Below are positions 1 through 8,227 of a stretch of DNA of 64,000 nt, in pieces. Numbering within the stretch: position 1 is the first letter of the stretch; each line of letters begins with the position of its first letter. The stretch spans positions 1 to 64,000 of the forward strand of contig CAZPFS010000002.1 in NCBI GenBank assembly GCA_964585925.1. The letters run 5' to 3'. The notes below the pieces were generated by a model. That model saw only the letters and a program-made list of their open reading frames with translations. It was not told the origin of the DNA and ran no database searches. Both the position numbers and the translations under genes were made by a program. Source of the stretch: JAAZLS01 sp964585925 (lineage in GTDB: Bacteria; Bacillota; Dethiobacteria; DTU022).

Positions 1-309
1 GAGTGGAGAGGGAGGAGGAGCTTGTTACTTAAACCTTCTTTGCAAAAGGGGCTAGGAGGCGGTGTCGGCCAGTGGGGAAATCTCCTAGGCTGTTCTCGTT
101 AAGAGAGGCTTTTCAGGGATTAAAGTGTGAGCTGAGTGGTAATCCAGTTCTGCCGGCGGTGACCCGGCGGGAATGACCTTAAAAGGGAACTACCTGTTCG
201 GCAACGGCAGGCGGTTATTCGGGAAATCCTACTGGACCTATGCCGCAACGTTTACCTGAAGCGCCGCCACTTATATTTATTTTGTACCAGTTTTACGGGA
301 TGTGAATTT
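1..309. other. Left edge with no assignable gene
   Basis: I see no complete gene here. Bases 3-32 read in frame as VEREEELVT and a stop, which could be the last residues of exodeoxyribonuclease VII small subunit (xseB), a common upstream neighbour of dxs in Clostridia, but this is too short to be sure. From base 163 the frame of the next gene is open without an ATG, so that protein could have a longer N-terminus from an unusual start. No terminator, promoter or RNA gene was recognised. Confidence 0.3.
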
Positions 310-900
310 GTGGGTAGGGAAAAGGCAAACCATCGTGGCGGATGGGTACTGGGGGTTTGTATATGGACATTCGGCCTGGCGATATGCCTGGGCCTGGCCT
401 CACAGGTAATTTTGGCCAGAATTGGCTCACTTGCTGTTTCATTTTTCATTCTGATCGTAGTTGTCTTTCTGGGTATTGGGTTTGATCTGATCGGCACGGC
501 GGCCACTGCAGCCAAACAATCCCCGTTAAACGCCAAAGCTTCCCGAAAAATACCCGGGTCCAGGGAAGCGGTCAACCTGCTTAAACAGGCGGGAAAGGTT
601 GCCAACTTTTGCAATGATGTGGTAGGAGATATCAGCGGCATTGTCAGCGGCACTCTGGCGGCATTGATAGCCTTGAGAATTACTACGTATTACTGGCCGC
701 GGACGGAACAAGGGGCCGGGATATATTTAAACATCATCCTGACCGCCCTGGTAGCTGCTTTTACCGTGGGAGGAAAGGCCATGGGCAAAACCTTGGCCAT
801 AAACAAGTCCACTGAAATACTTCTGTTTGTAGGCCGGGTGATATCAAAACTGGGGGAACTGGCTGGTTTGTTGACATTGCGCCGGCAACGGGACAGATAG
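310..900 (+). CDS. Membrane protein, CNNM/DUF21-like
   Basis: This is a 196-residue protein with about three hydrophobic segments (near residues 12-35, 40-58 and 130-155) and no catalytic motif I can name. The segment around residues 60-125 (AATAAKQSPLNAKASR, then a helix ending in SGIVSGTLAALIALRI) resembles the transmembrane DUF21/CNNM domain of CorB/CorC-type Mg/Co transporters, but no CBS domains follow. Short relatives of this kind are often found next to dxs in Clostridia. The GTG at 310 has only a weak GGGA upstream and the frame is open further 5', so the start is uncertain. It lies 11 bp upstream of dxs and is probably co-transcribed with it. Function unknown. Confidence 0.6.
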   Translation: MGREKANHRGGWVLGVCIWTFGLAICLGLASQVILARIGSLAVSFFILIVVVFLGIGFDLIGTAATAAKQSPLNAKASRKIPGSREAVNLLKQAGKVANFCNDVVGDISGIVSGTLAALIALRITTYYWPRTEQGAGIYLNIILTALVAAFTVGGKAMGKTLAINKSTEILLFVGRVISKLGELAGLLTLRRQRDR

Positions 901-911
901 GAGATCAGGAA

Positions 912-2822
912 ATGGAAACTTTGTTAAACTCGCTTGATCTGCCCGGTGATTTAAAGAATTTGAATCCGGCCCAGTTAAAGCAGCTGGCACAGGAAATCCG
1001 TAATTTTATTGTAAAAACTGTGGCCGATAACGGAGGCCACTTGGCTCCCAACCTGGGAGTGGTTGAACTGACCTTGGCCCTGCACAGCACATTTGAAAGC
1101 CCCCGGGACAAAATACTATGGGATGTCGGGCACCAGACTTATACTCATAAGCTGGTTACCGGCCGTCGCGACAACTTTTCTTCACTTCGCAGCTACGGCG
1201 GGCTGAGCGGTTTCCCCAAATCCACCGAAAGCCGGCATGATCCCTTCGGAACGGGACACAGCAGCACTTCCATTTCGGCCGCTCTGGGCCTGGCCAAAGC
1301 CAGGGATTTGCGCGGAGAAAAATACAAAGTAGTGGCGGTCATAGGGGATGGGGCGCTAACAGGGGGCATGGCCCTGGAGGCATTGAATAACGCCGGTCAT
1401 CTGAAAACGGATCTGCTGGTGGTTTTAAATGACAACGAAATGTCTATCAATACCAACGTGGGAAGCCTGCCGGCATATCTTAGCCGGTTGCGTACAGATC
1501 CCAAATATTCCAGGCTGAAAGAAGAACTGGAAAATTTTTTTAAGATGATCCCGGTACTGGGCCAGAAAATGGTCGAATCTGCGGATCGTCTGAAAGGCAG
1601 TCTAAAATACCTGCTGGTGCCGGGGATGTTGTTTGAGGAACTCGGTTTTACCTATCTCGGTCCGGTGGACGGGCATAATCTTTCCACGCTGAAAGATGTG
1701 TTCAAGCGGGCTGCCGGTATGAAAGGACCGGTGCTGGTTCATGCCCTTACCGAAAAAGGAAGAGGATATGCCTATGCCGAAAAATCTCCGGTGCGCTTTC
1801 ATGGGATTGGCCCGTTCGATCTGAGCAACGGCCAGAGCATCTCCACCAGGAAGGCCCCGACCTATACCGAAATATTCTCTGAGACCATGGTCAGGCTGGC
1901 GGAACAAAACCCGAAAATCATCGCCATTACCGCCGCTATGGCCACCGGCACCGGGCTGGACCGGTTTGCCTCTCTTTTCCCCGGTAGATTTTTCGACGTC
2001 GGCATTGCCGAACAGCACGGGATGACCTTTGCGGCAGCTCTGGCTGCAGAGGGTTTTCAACCGGTAGTGGCTATTTACAGCACTTTTTTGCAGCGGGGTT
2101 TTGATCAGTTGATTCACGATGTATGCCTGCAAAATTTGCCGGTGGTATTGGCTGTTGACCGGGCAGGGATAGTAGGCGAGGATGGCGAGACTCATCAGGG
2201 GCAGTTTGATATTTCCTACCTGCGCCTGATTCCCAACCTCTCCATAATGGCGCCCATGGATGAACTGGAGTTGCAAAACATGCTGTACACGGCATTCCAA
2301 CATCCCGGCGGCCCTGTCGCCATACGCTATCCAAAAGGACCGGGGGAAGGGGTAAAGATGCTTGAACCTTCCCTAGTGCCCTGGGGAAAAGGGCGCCTGC
2401 TGCGGGAAGGAAAAGACCTGTTGATAATAGCTGCCGGTACTGCCGCCGGTTCTGCTTTGAGAGCGGCCCAGGAATTGTCGGATAACGGCATCCAGGCCGC
2501 AGTAATAAATCCCCGGTTTCTCAAACCTATCGACGGAGAGCTGATTTTGGAATGGGCCCACCGGTGCCAGACTGTGTTGACGGTAGAAGAAAATGTCCTG
2601 AATGGTGGCTTCGGCAGCTCGGTAATGGGTTTATTGAATGACCGCGGTTTTCATTATCGGATGTACAGGTTGGGCCTGGATGACCGGTTTGTGGAGCATG
2701 GACCCCGCGACAAAATGCTTTCGCTGAACCGGTTGGATGCACGGGGGATAGCCATGACGGCCTTGGATATACTCGGGCAAACCGGGAACAGGAAATACGT
2801 TATGCGGGCCGATGCTTTGTGA
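912..2822 (+). CDS. dxs: 1-deoxy-D-xylulose-5-phosphate synthase
   Basis: This enzyme condenses pyruvate and glyceraldehyde 3-phosphate into DXP using thiamine diphosphate, the first step of the MEP isoprenoid pathway in the cytoplasm. The 636-residue length is normal for the family. Visible motifs are LWDVGHQTYTHK near residue 70, the ThDP/Mg motif GDGALTGGMALEALNNAG from residue 145, and the transketolase-type glutamate motif VGIAEQHGMTFAAALAAEG near 355. The ATG is preceded by AGGAGATCAGG. The isoprenoid genes ispH and fni lie about 40 kb downstream. The usual Clostridial partner tlyA is absent between dxs and nadK. Confidence 0.97.
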   Translation: METLLNSLDLPGDLKNLNPAQLKQLAQEIRNFIVKTVADNGGHLAPNLGVVELTLALHSTFESPRDKILWDVGHQTYTHKLVTGRRDNFSSLRSYGGLSGFPKSTESRHDPFGTGHSSTSISAALGLAKARDLRGEKYKVVAVIGDGALTGGMALEALNNAGHLKTDLLVVLNDNEMSINTNVGSLPAYLSRLRTDPKYSRLKEELENFFKMIPVLGQKMVESADRLKGSLKYLLVPGMLFEELGFTYLGPVDGHNLSTLKDVFKRAAGMKGPVLVHALTEKGRGYAYAEKSPVRFHGIGPFDLSNGQSISTRKAPTYTEIFSETMVRLAEQNPKIIAITAAMATGTGLDRFASLFPGRFFDVGIAEQHGMTFAAALAAEGFQPVVAIYSTFLQRGFDQLIHDVCLQNLPVVLAVDRAGIVGEDGETHQGQFDISYLRLIPNLSIMAPMDELELQNMLYTAFQHPGGPVAIRYPKGPGEGVKMLEPSLVPWGKGRLLREGKDLLIIAAGTAAGSALRAAQELSDNGIQAAVINPRFLKPIDGELILEWAHRCQTVLTVEENVLNGGFGSSVMGLLNDRGFHYRMYRLGLDDRFVEHGPRDKMLSLNRLDARGIAMTALDILGQTGNRKYVMRADAL

Positions 2823-2834
2823 GGTAAATAATAA

Positions 2835-3365
2835 ATGCGCTGGCAGGATTACCTGATATTGCTGCTACTGGCGGGAGCATACGCCGCCTACCTGGTGATA
2901 GGTAAACGTCGGTTCAAAAACAGGGGCGGCCGGCACAATCAACAGCTTACCCGGCGTGAGGAAATGCTGCTATCCCGGCTCAAAACCGAGGGTTACCGGC
3001 TGGAGGAAATTCATCCGGGGTTACCGGTAACATTAAAGGTTGATCAGAAATCCCGCCATTTCAATTACCGGGGGGCCCTCACTGTCCATAGGGGGGGCAA
3101 ATGCTATCTGGTTAAAATCAGGCGGAGGGAAATAACACCACTCGATTCCTCCGTATTAAGGCATGAGCTGCTGCTGGATTATTTGTTCTTTCAAGTGGAT
3201 GGAATTTTATTCTATGATCCTGAAAAAGATAGGATTCAGGAATTGTTTTTCAGGATCGGGAACGGCAGCCGTGGTTTAGAGCGATGGTGGTTGCAGATAG
3301 CCCTGGTAGTTTTGATTGCCCTGGGAGCGGCAGTGTTATGCCGGTTAATCGGAGGGGGAAAATGA
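2835..3365 (+). CDS. Membrane-anchored PD-(D/E)XK-like protein, apparently inactive
   Basis: This is a 176-residue protein with one N-terminal (about residues 6-24) and one C-terminal (about 150-170) transmembrane helix around a soluble domain. The middle reads GALTVHRGGKCYLVKIRRRE and then HELLLDYLFFQVDGILFYD, which has the pattern of the restriction-nuclease fold in which D...VEVK carries the active site. Here the acidic positions appear as A and K and the lysine as R, so catalysis is unlikely. The fold assignment is my inference. The gene occupies the place of tlyA between dxs and nadK. Its stop overlaps the nadK start (ATGA), which suggests translational coupling. Confidence 0.65.
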   Translation: MRWQDYLILLLLAGAYAAYLVIGKRRFKNRGGRHNQQLTRREEMLLSRLKTEGYRLEEIHPGLPVTLKVDQKSRHFNYRGALTVHRGGKCYLVKIRRREITPLDSSVLRHELLLDYLFFQVDGILFYDPEKDRIQELFFRIGNGSRGLERWWLQIALVVLIALGAAVLCRLIGGGK

Positions 3366-4213
3366 TCACTGTGGGACTGGTACCTAACCGGGAAAAACCC
3401 AATACCGGTCTGGTACTAAGTAAAATCAAGCGGTTTTTTGAATCACATCAAATTGAACTGAAAGAATTCAAAGGTCGTCTCAGCAATTTGACCGCAGGCT
3501 GTTCCCTGGCTGCCGAACTGAATGGATGGCGGGAAATAGTGGATCTGGTCATGGTAGTGGGAGGAGACGGCACCATTTTGAGGGTAGCCAGGGATCTTTG
3601 TTCATGGCAAGTCCCTATCTTGGGTATAAACCTGGGCCAGCGTGGTTTTTTGGCGGCGATTGAAGTGGAATCGCTGGAGCGTTACCTTCAGGATATCGTG
3701 GAAGGGCAGTACAGTTTCGACCAACGGATGATGATCGAGGCCTGCGTAGAAAGGAAAGACAGGGTGCTGGCCCGTTATCAGGCGCTGAATGATATTGTGG
3801 TTTCACGGGGCCCCTTCTCCCGGATCATCAGGCTGGACACCTATATTGACGGCAATTTTTTGGAAAGCTATCGGGGGGACGGAGTGATCGTGGCTACTCC
3901 TACCGGTTCCACCGGTTATTCCCTTTCCGCGGGGGGACCCATAGTTAATCCCGATCTGGAATTGCTGGTGGTCACACCGATCTGCCCTCACAGCCTTTAC
4001 AACCGTGCCGTAATTGCCACCGGTAAAGAAAAAATATTTATGAGGGTCAGTTCCCGGCAATCTCCGGTAGTGCTTACCGTGGACGGCCAGGAAGGTTTTT
4101 CGCTGGAAGACAATGATCGGGTAATCGTATCCGGGGGCCGGGAAAAAGTGCGGCTGGTTACTTTTTCCGGGCATTCTTTTTACAAGATACTGCACCAAAA
4201 ATTAAAAGGCTAG
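3362..4213 (+). CDS. nadK: NAD kinase
   Basis: NAD kinase phosphorylates NAD+ to NADP+ with ATP or polyphosphate in the cytoplasm. The start is the ATG at 3362, which has GGAGGGGG just upstream, overlaps the previous stop as ATGA, and gives 283 residues, the usual family length. Motifs are GGDGT at residues 67-71, NLGQRGFLAAIE, and the substrate-binding DGVIVATPTGSTGYSLSAGG with the following GPIVNP. It sits between dxs and recN as in many Clostridia, but argR, which often separates nadK and recN, is missing. Confidence 0.96.
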   Translation: MITVGLVPNREKPNTGLVLSKIKRFFESHQIELKEFKGRLSNLTAGCSLAAELNGWREIVDLVMVVGGDGTILRVARDLCSWQVPILGINLGQRGFLAAIEVESLERYLQDIVEGQYSFDQRMMIEACVERKDRVLARYQALNDIVVSRGPFSRIIRLDTYIDGNFLESYRGDGVIVATPTGSTGYSLSAGGPIVNPDLELLVVTPICPHSLYNRAVIATGKEKIFMRVSSRQSPVVLTVDGQEGFSLEDNDRVIVSGGREKVRLVTFSGHSFYKILHQKLKG

Positions 4214-4262
4214 TCTTTTCTCCCGGGATGTTTGGAAAAATTCTGTCAAGGGGGACAAAGCC

Positions 4263-5969
4263 ATGTTGTTCCAACTGAATATTTCAAATTATGCCTTGAT
4301 TGAAGATCTTACCCTGAAATTTTGCCCCCGGTTGAATGTACTGAGCGGGGAGACGGGGGCGGGAAAAACGATCATCATCGGCGCTTTGGGCCTGCTACTA
4401 GGAGAACGCGCTTACAGTGAGCAGATCCGCCAGGGAGAAGAGACCGCGCTCGTGGAGGGGGTGTTTTCAGCCGGATCCATGGAAATTCCCGAGGTTAACC
4501 GGATCATGAGCGAGGCGGGGCTGCCTTTGGGAGAAGAACTGATTATCGCCCGTGAGATTTCCCGCAGCGGCCGTAGCGCCGCCCGGGTAAACGGCCGGAC
4601 GGTGCCGGTGCTTTTTCTGAAAGAGCTGGGGCAGCACCTGGTGGATCTGCACGGGCAACATGAGCACCAGTCTCTGCTGCATAGCGAACAACATCTGGAA
4701 CTGCTGGATGCTTTTGGGGGGGAACCGCTGGCTGCGGGTCGGACCGAGGTAGCCGGTTTGTACCGGCAACGGCTGGAACTCCTCCGAGAATTGGATAACC
4801 TTGGTCGGGACAGCCTGGAGCGTGAGCGGCGAATAGATGTGCTGGAATATCAGATCAAGGAAATTGCGGCGGCCGATCTGGCTGCAGATGAAGAAACCGA
4901 GCTTCTGGCGCAGGAAAAAATCCTGTCGCACAGCGAAAAATTGTCCACCTGTCTTTTTCAGGCTTATACAGATCTGTTTGCCGGGGAGGAGGAGAGCGAG
5001 ATTTCTCCGGTTGCGGAGCGTTTGAATACCGCTCACCGGCTGGTGAATGAAGCGGCCCTGATCGATCCGGATCTGTCTGCGGCGGGGGAACTGCTGGGCA
5101 GCATTTCTACTCAGCTTCAGGAGCTATCCTTTGAACTCAAGGGGTACATTGACCATATAGTGTTTGATCCCGCTGAACTCGATCGGATCCAGCGCCGGCT
5201 GGGGTTGATCACCGATCTGAAACGGAAATATGGAGCTACCCTGGAGCAGGTGTTGGCATATTCCCGGCAGGCGGAAAATGAACTGCAAAGACTCCGGCAC
5301 AGTGAAGAACTGGCGGCGCAGCTTGAACCCCGTATCGGGGAGGTCGAAAAACTTTACCGGGAAGCCTCAGCCGAGCTGAGCAGGCTGCGGAGGGAAACCG
5401 CTTCTCGGCTGGAGAATAATTTGCATCAGTCGCTGGCGGAACTGGCACTTTCGGGGGCGATATTTGAGGTAAATATCGGCTCCAGAGATAAGCCCTCTCT
5501 CCGGGGAATGGATGAGGTGGAATTTGTATTTTCGGCAAACCCGGGAGAGGAAGCCAAACCCCTGGCCCGGATCATATCGGGAGGGGAAACCTCGAGGGTT
5601 ATGCTGGCCCTGAAAGCCACCCTGGCCTGCCAGGACCAAATACCCACGTTGGTTTTCGATGAGGTGGATGCCGGTATCGGAGGGGTTACCATTCAGGCCG
5701 TAGCGGAGAAATTGTCGCTTCTGTCCCGGCATCACCAGGTGATCTGTATAACCCACAGCGCCCAGATCGCCGCCCTGGCGGATGGGCACTATCGCTTTTA
5801 CAAAGAAACAACCGGCGAGCGTACCTTGACCCGCTCGGAGCAGCTTGGAGCGGAGGAAAGGCGGATGGAGATAGCCCGCATGCTGGACGGGTCCGGGATC
5901 AACCAGGTGAGTTTACAGCATGTGGATCAACTGCTTGCTCGGGCGGAAAAATTCAGGGAAAAGCAATGA
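4263..5969 (+). CDS. recN: DNA repair protein RecN
   Basis: RecN is an SMC-like ATPase that acts at double-strand breaks during recombinational repair. The 568 residues show the Walker A GETGAGKT (29-36), the family motif HLVDLHGQHEHQSLL, a long coiled-coil-rich middle (about 150-380), the ABC signature ISGGETSRVMLALK and the Walker B TLVFDEVDAGIGG. GGGGGACAAAGCC precedes the ATG. In most endospore formers recN is followed in the same direction by spoIVB and spo0A. Here an acyl-CoA dehydrogenase follows and the sporulation pair is inverted. Confidence 0.96.
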   Translation: MLFQLNISNYALIEDLTLKFCPRLNVLSGETGAGKTIIIGALGLLLGERAYSEQIRQGEETALVEGVFSAGSMEIPEVNRIMSEAGLPLGEELIIAREISRSGRSAARVNGRTVPVLFLKELGQHLVDLHGQHEHQSLLHSEQHLELLDAFGGEPLAAGRTEVAGLYRQRLELLRELDNLGRDSLERERRIDVLEYQIKEIAAADLAADEETELLAQEKILSHSEKLSTCLFQAYTDLFAGEEESEISPVAERLNTAHRLVNEAALIDPDLSAAGELLGSISTQLQELSFELKGYIDHIVFDPAELDRIQRRLGLITDLKRKYGATLEQVLAYSRQAENELQRLRHSEELAAQLEPRIGEVEKLYREASAELSRLRRETASRLENNLHQSLAELALSGAIFEVNIGSRDKPSLRGMDEVEFVFSANPGEEAKPLARIISGGETSRVMLALKATLACQDQIPTLVFDEVDAGIGGVTIQAVAEKLSLLSRHHQVICITHSAQIAALADGHYRFYKETTGERTLTRSEQLGAEERRMEIARMLDGSGINQVSLQHVDQLLARAEKFREKQ

Positions 5970-5974
5970 CCTGT

Positions 5975-5989
5975 ATTTACAGTGTAAAT
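5975..5989. promoter_or_regulatory. Perfect palindrome upstream of the acyl-CoA dehydrogenase
   Basis: ATTTAC-AGT-GTAAAT is a perfect 6-bp inverted repeat with a 3-bp spacer in the 49-bp gap between recN and the acyl-CoA dehydrogenase, about 17 bp before its Shine-Dalgarno. The position and symmetry fit an operator for a dimeric repressor, such as a fatty-acid-responsive TetR-family protein. The regulator is not in the window, so this is inference. Confidence 0.4.
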
Positions 5990-6018
5990 TATCCCAACTA
6001 TGGTTAGGAGGTGGATTC

Positions 6019-7167
6019 ATGGATTTTGAGTTTACCCTTGAGCAGCAGGCTCTAAAAAAAATGGCCCGCCAGTACGTGGAGAAAGAAATTGTTCCCATCG
6101 CGGCCGAGTATGATGAACGCGAAGAAATGCCGGTAGAGCTGATCCGAAAAATGGTCCGGGAGGGGTTTGCCTCCATAGCCATACCGGAGGAGTATGGGGG
6201 AGCGGGGATGGACGAGCTTTCATTGTGCCTCGTGTCGGAAGAGTTGGGAAGGGGCTGTGCGGGCATTGCCACCAGCGTGGGAGCCAATTCACTGGCCTGC
6301 TATCCCATTCTGCTGGCTGGCAATGAACAGCAAAAAAAACGCTTTCTGACCGCAGTCAGCAACGGCAAACTGGCCTCTTTTTGCCTTACCGAGCCGGGTG
6401 CCGGTTCGGATGTGAGTTCTATGGCCACCACCGCAGCCCGGGAGGAAGAGCATTATATATTGAACGGAACCAAATGTTTTATCACCAATGGAAGTTATGC
6501 CGATATTTATGTGGTATTTGCCGTTACCGATGCAAAACGGGGAGTTCGTTCACTGACCCCCTTTGTGGTGGAAAGGGGGACCCGGGGCCTGTCCTCCGGA
6601 AAAAAAGAGAAAAAGATGGGTATCCGGGCCAGCAACACGGCAGAAGTAATTTTTCAGGAGGTGCGGGTGCCCGCAGAAAACCGACTGGGACGGGAGGGGA
6701 GCGGTTTTCGGACCGCCATGGAAACGTTTGATCTTTCCCGCCCGATGATCGGCGCCCTCTCGCTCGGATTGGCCCGAGCGGCGCTGGAGGCGGCTGTCCG
6801 CCATGCTCGGGAAAGGGTGCAATTCGGTAAACCGATCATTCAGCAGCAGGCGGTACAGCTTATGCTGGCCGATATGGCCATGGAGATCGAGGCGGCCCGA
6901 TCGCTTGTCTGGCGGGCTGCTTCTCTGGCGCAGAGCAGGGAAAAGCGGGTTACAGCCTTCTCGGCCATGGCCAAGGCATTTGCCAGTGACGTGGCTATGA
7001 AGGTCACCACCGATGCGGTTCAGATATTCGGGGGTTATGGATATACCCGGGATTATCCGGTGGAAAAATACATGCGTGATGCCAAAATCATGCAAATTTA
7101 TGAGGGAACCAATCAAATTCAAAGACTGATAATTACAGAAGGATTGTCCAAGGGATGGGTTGGCTAG
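6019..7167 (+). CDS. Acyl-CoA dehydrogenase (short-chain/butyryl-CoA type)
   Basis: This FAD flavoenzyme oxidises acyl-CoA to trans-2-enoyl-CoA and passes electrons to an electron-transfer flavoprotein. The ATG at 6019 follows TTAGGAGGTGG and gives 382 residues, the standard length. Motifs are CLTEPGAGSDVSSMATTA (flavin/substrate loop), FGGYGYTRDYPVEKYMRDAK and YEGTNQIQRLII near the C-terminus. The glutamate in YEGTNQ is the expected catalytic base of short-chain family members. The gene stands alone between recN and the inverted spo0A, with no ETF or thiolase genes nearby. The exact chain-length preference cannot be read from the sequence. Confidence 0.92.
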   Translation: MDFEFTLEQQALKKMARQYVEKEIVPIAAEYDEREEMPVELIRKMVREGFASIAIPEEYGGAGMDELSLCLVSEELGRGCAGIATSVGANSLACYPILLAGNEQQKKRFLTAVSNGKLASFCLTEPGAGSDVSSMATTAAREEEHYILNGTKCFITNGSYADIYVVFAVTDAKRGVRSLTPFVVERGTRGLSSGKKEKKMGIRASNTAEVIFQEVRVPAENRLGREGSGFRTAMETFDLSRPMIGALSLGLARAALEAAVRHARERVQFGKPIIQQQAVQLMLADMAMEIEAARSLVWRAASLAQSREKRVTAFSAMAKAFASDVAMKVTTDAVQIFGGYGYTRDYPVEKYMRDAKIMQIYEGTNQIQRLIITEGLSKGWVG

Positions 7168-7176
7168 ATATGGGAA

Positions 7177-7212
7177 GGCCTTCCGGTTTGAATCGAAAGG
7201 CCCTAATTTTAA
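7177..7212. terminator. Likely bidirectional terminator between acyl-CoA dehydrogenase and spo0A
   Basis: GGCCTT at 7177-7182 pairs with AAGGCC at 7197-7202, with an additional CG/CG pair inside, and the stem is followed by CTAATTTT. It lies between two convergent genes, where a shared terminator would be expected. The T-tract is weak. Confidence 0.55.
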
Positions 7213-7252
7213 GCTGATATGCGAGTCCTGTCAGGTGGCCGGTGTTTTGGTG

Positions 7253-8044
7253 TTATAGAGCCTTGCTGCTGATCATGTTGAGCCGCAGGCGATCGGAAAG
7301 CATGGCAATGAATTCTGAATTTGTAGGCTTCCCCTTGTCGGTTTTTATGGTATAACCAAAAATTTTTTTGATTATTTCAATGTTGTTCCGCGACCAGGCC
7401 ACTTCAATGGCATGACGCACCGCTCTTTCCACTCTGCTGGGGGTGGTGTCAAAATTTTCAGCAATGGAGGGATAGAGGATTTTGGTGATGGAGCCCAGCA
7501 GATCAACGTCCTCCACCACCATCATGATTGCCTTTCGCAGGTACTGATATCCTTTGATATGTGCGGGAATACCGATCTGGTGAAGCATTTCGGTTATCTT
7601 TTCTTCCAAGGGCAGCTGGTGCTGAACCGGTGTCGGGGGAGGGGCTAAACCGCCGGTAGTGGATCTTCGGTGGTTATTTCCGCTAACCTGGCGGATTCGC
7701 TCGGCCAGGGTGTCCATGCAAAATGGTTTCAATATATAATAATCTGCTCCCAGCTCCCCGGCTCTTCGGGCAATATCCTCATGTCCGAAAGCGGTAATCA
7801 TGATAATGTACGGTTTTTTTTCCAGTTCGATTCGGGACAATTCTTCCAGTACACTCATCCCGTCCAGATGCGGCATGATAATATCCAACAGCAACACATC
7901 GGGGCTTTTCTCCTTAATGATTTCCAGAGCCTCATTACCATTATAGGCCGAGCCAACCAGATCAAAATCCGGCTGCATTTGCAGAAAATTGGTCAGAAGT
8001 CCGTTAAATTCCTGGTTGTCGTCTGCAACCAAAATTTTCAACAC
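7253..8044 (-). CDS. spo0A: Sporulation transcription factor Spo0A
   Basis: Spo0A is the master response regulator of sporulation, activated by phosphorelay or direct kinase phosphorylation. The receiver domain (1-120) has the acidic pair D8/D9, phosphoacceptor D54 in LLLDIIMPHLDG and the conserved lysine in ILKPF. The C-terminal DNA-binding domain has RVERAVRHAIEVAWSR and FGYTIKTDKGKPTNSEFIA. I use the GTG at 8044 (263 residues) because GGGAGG lies 7-8 nt before it. The in-frame ATG at 8062 sits upstream of that site. spoIVB lies upstream on the same strand, but the pair is inverted relative to recN. Confidence 0.97.
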   Translation of the reverse strand: MLKILVADDNQEFNGLLTNFLQMQPDFDLVGSAYNGNEALEIIKEKSPDVLLLDIIMPHLDGMSVLEELSRIELEKKPYIIMITAFGHEDIARRAGELGADYYILKPFCMDTLAERIRQVSGNNHRRSTTGGLAPPPTPVQHQLPLEEKITEMLHQIGIPAHIKGYQYLRKAIMMVVEDVDLLGSITKILYPSIAENFDTTPSRVERAVRHAIEVAWSRNNIEIIKKIFGYTIKTDKGKPTNSEFIAMLSDRLRLNMISSKAL

Positions 8045-8148
8045 AAAGAAAACCTCCCACATAAATTTTGGCTTAAAATTAAAACTGAAAAGATAATAAA
8101 ATATGAGATATTGATGCTGGTGATAATATAGTTTTAAACCATTATTAT

Positions 8149-8177
8149 TTTTTCGACATCCGATTCTTTATTCCTTC
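8149..8177 (-). promoter_or_regulatory. Candidate sigma-H promoter of spo0A overlapped by a perfect 0A box
   Basis: Read on the - strand, GAAGGAATA (8177-8169) matches the sigma-H -35 pattern RnAGGAwWW. After an 11-nt spacer comes GTCGAAAAA (8157-8149), one mismatch from the -10 pattern RnnGAATww. The Spo0A-binding core TGTCGAA (8158-8152) is perfect and covers the -10. It lies about 105 nt before the spo0A start. This suggests sigma-H-dependent transcription with feedback by Spo0A itself. The site was read by eye and no scoring was run. Confidence 0.55.
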
Positions 8178-8227
8178 CTCACGGGGGGAAAAAAGTCCCA
8201 ATTTATGATATTATTTTGATAGGTTGG

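Noticed and set aside
3..32. Possible C-terminus of xseB
   Set aside because: Nine residues are not enough to identify a gene; mentioned only as context.
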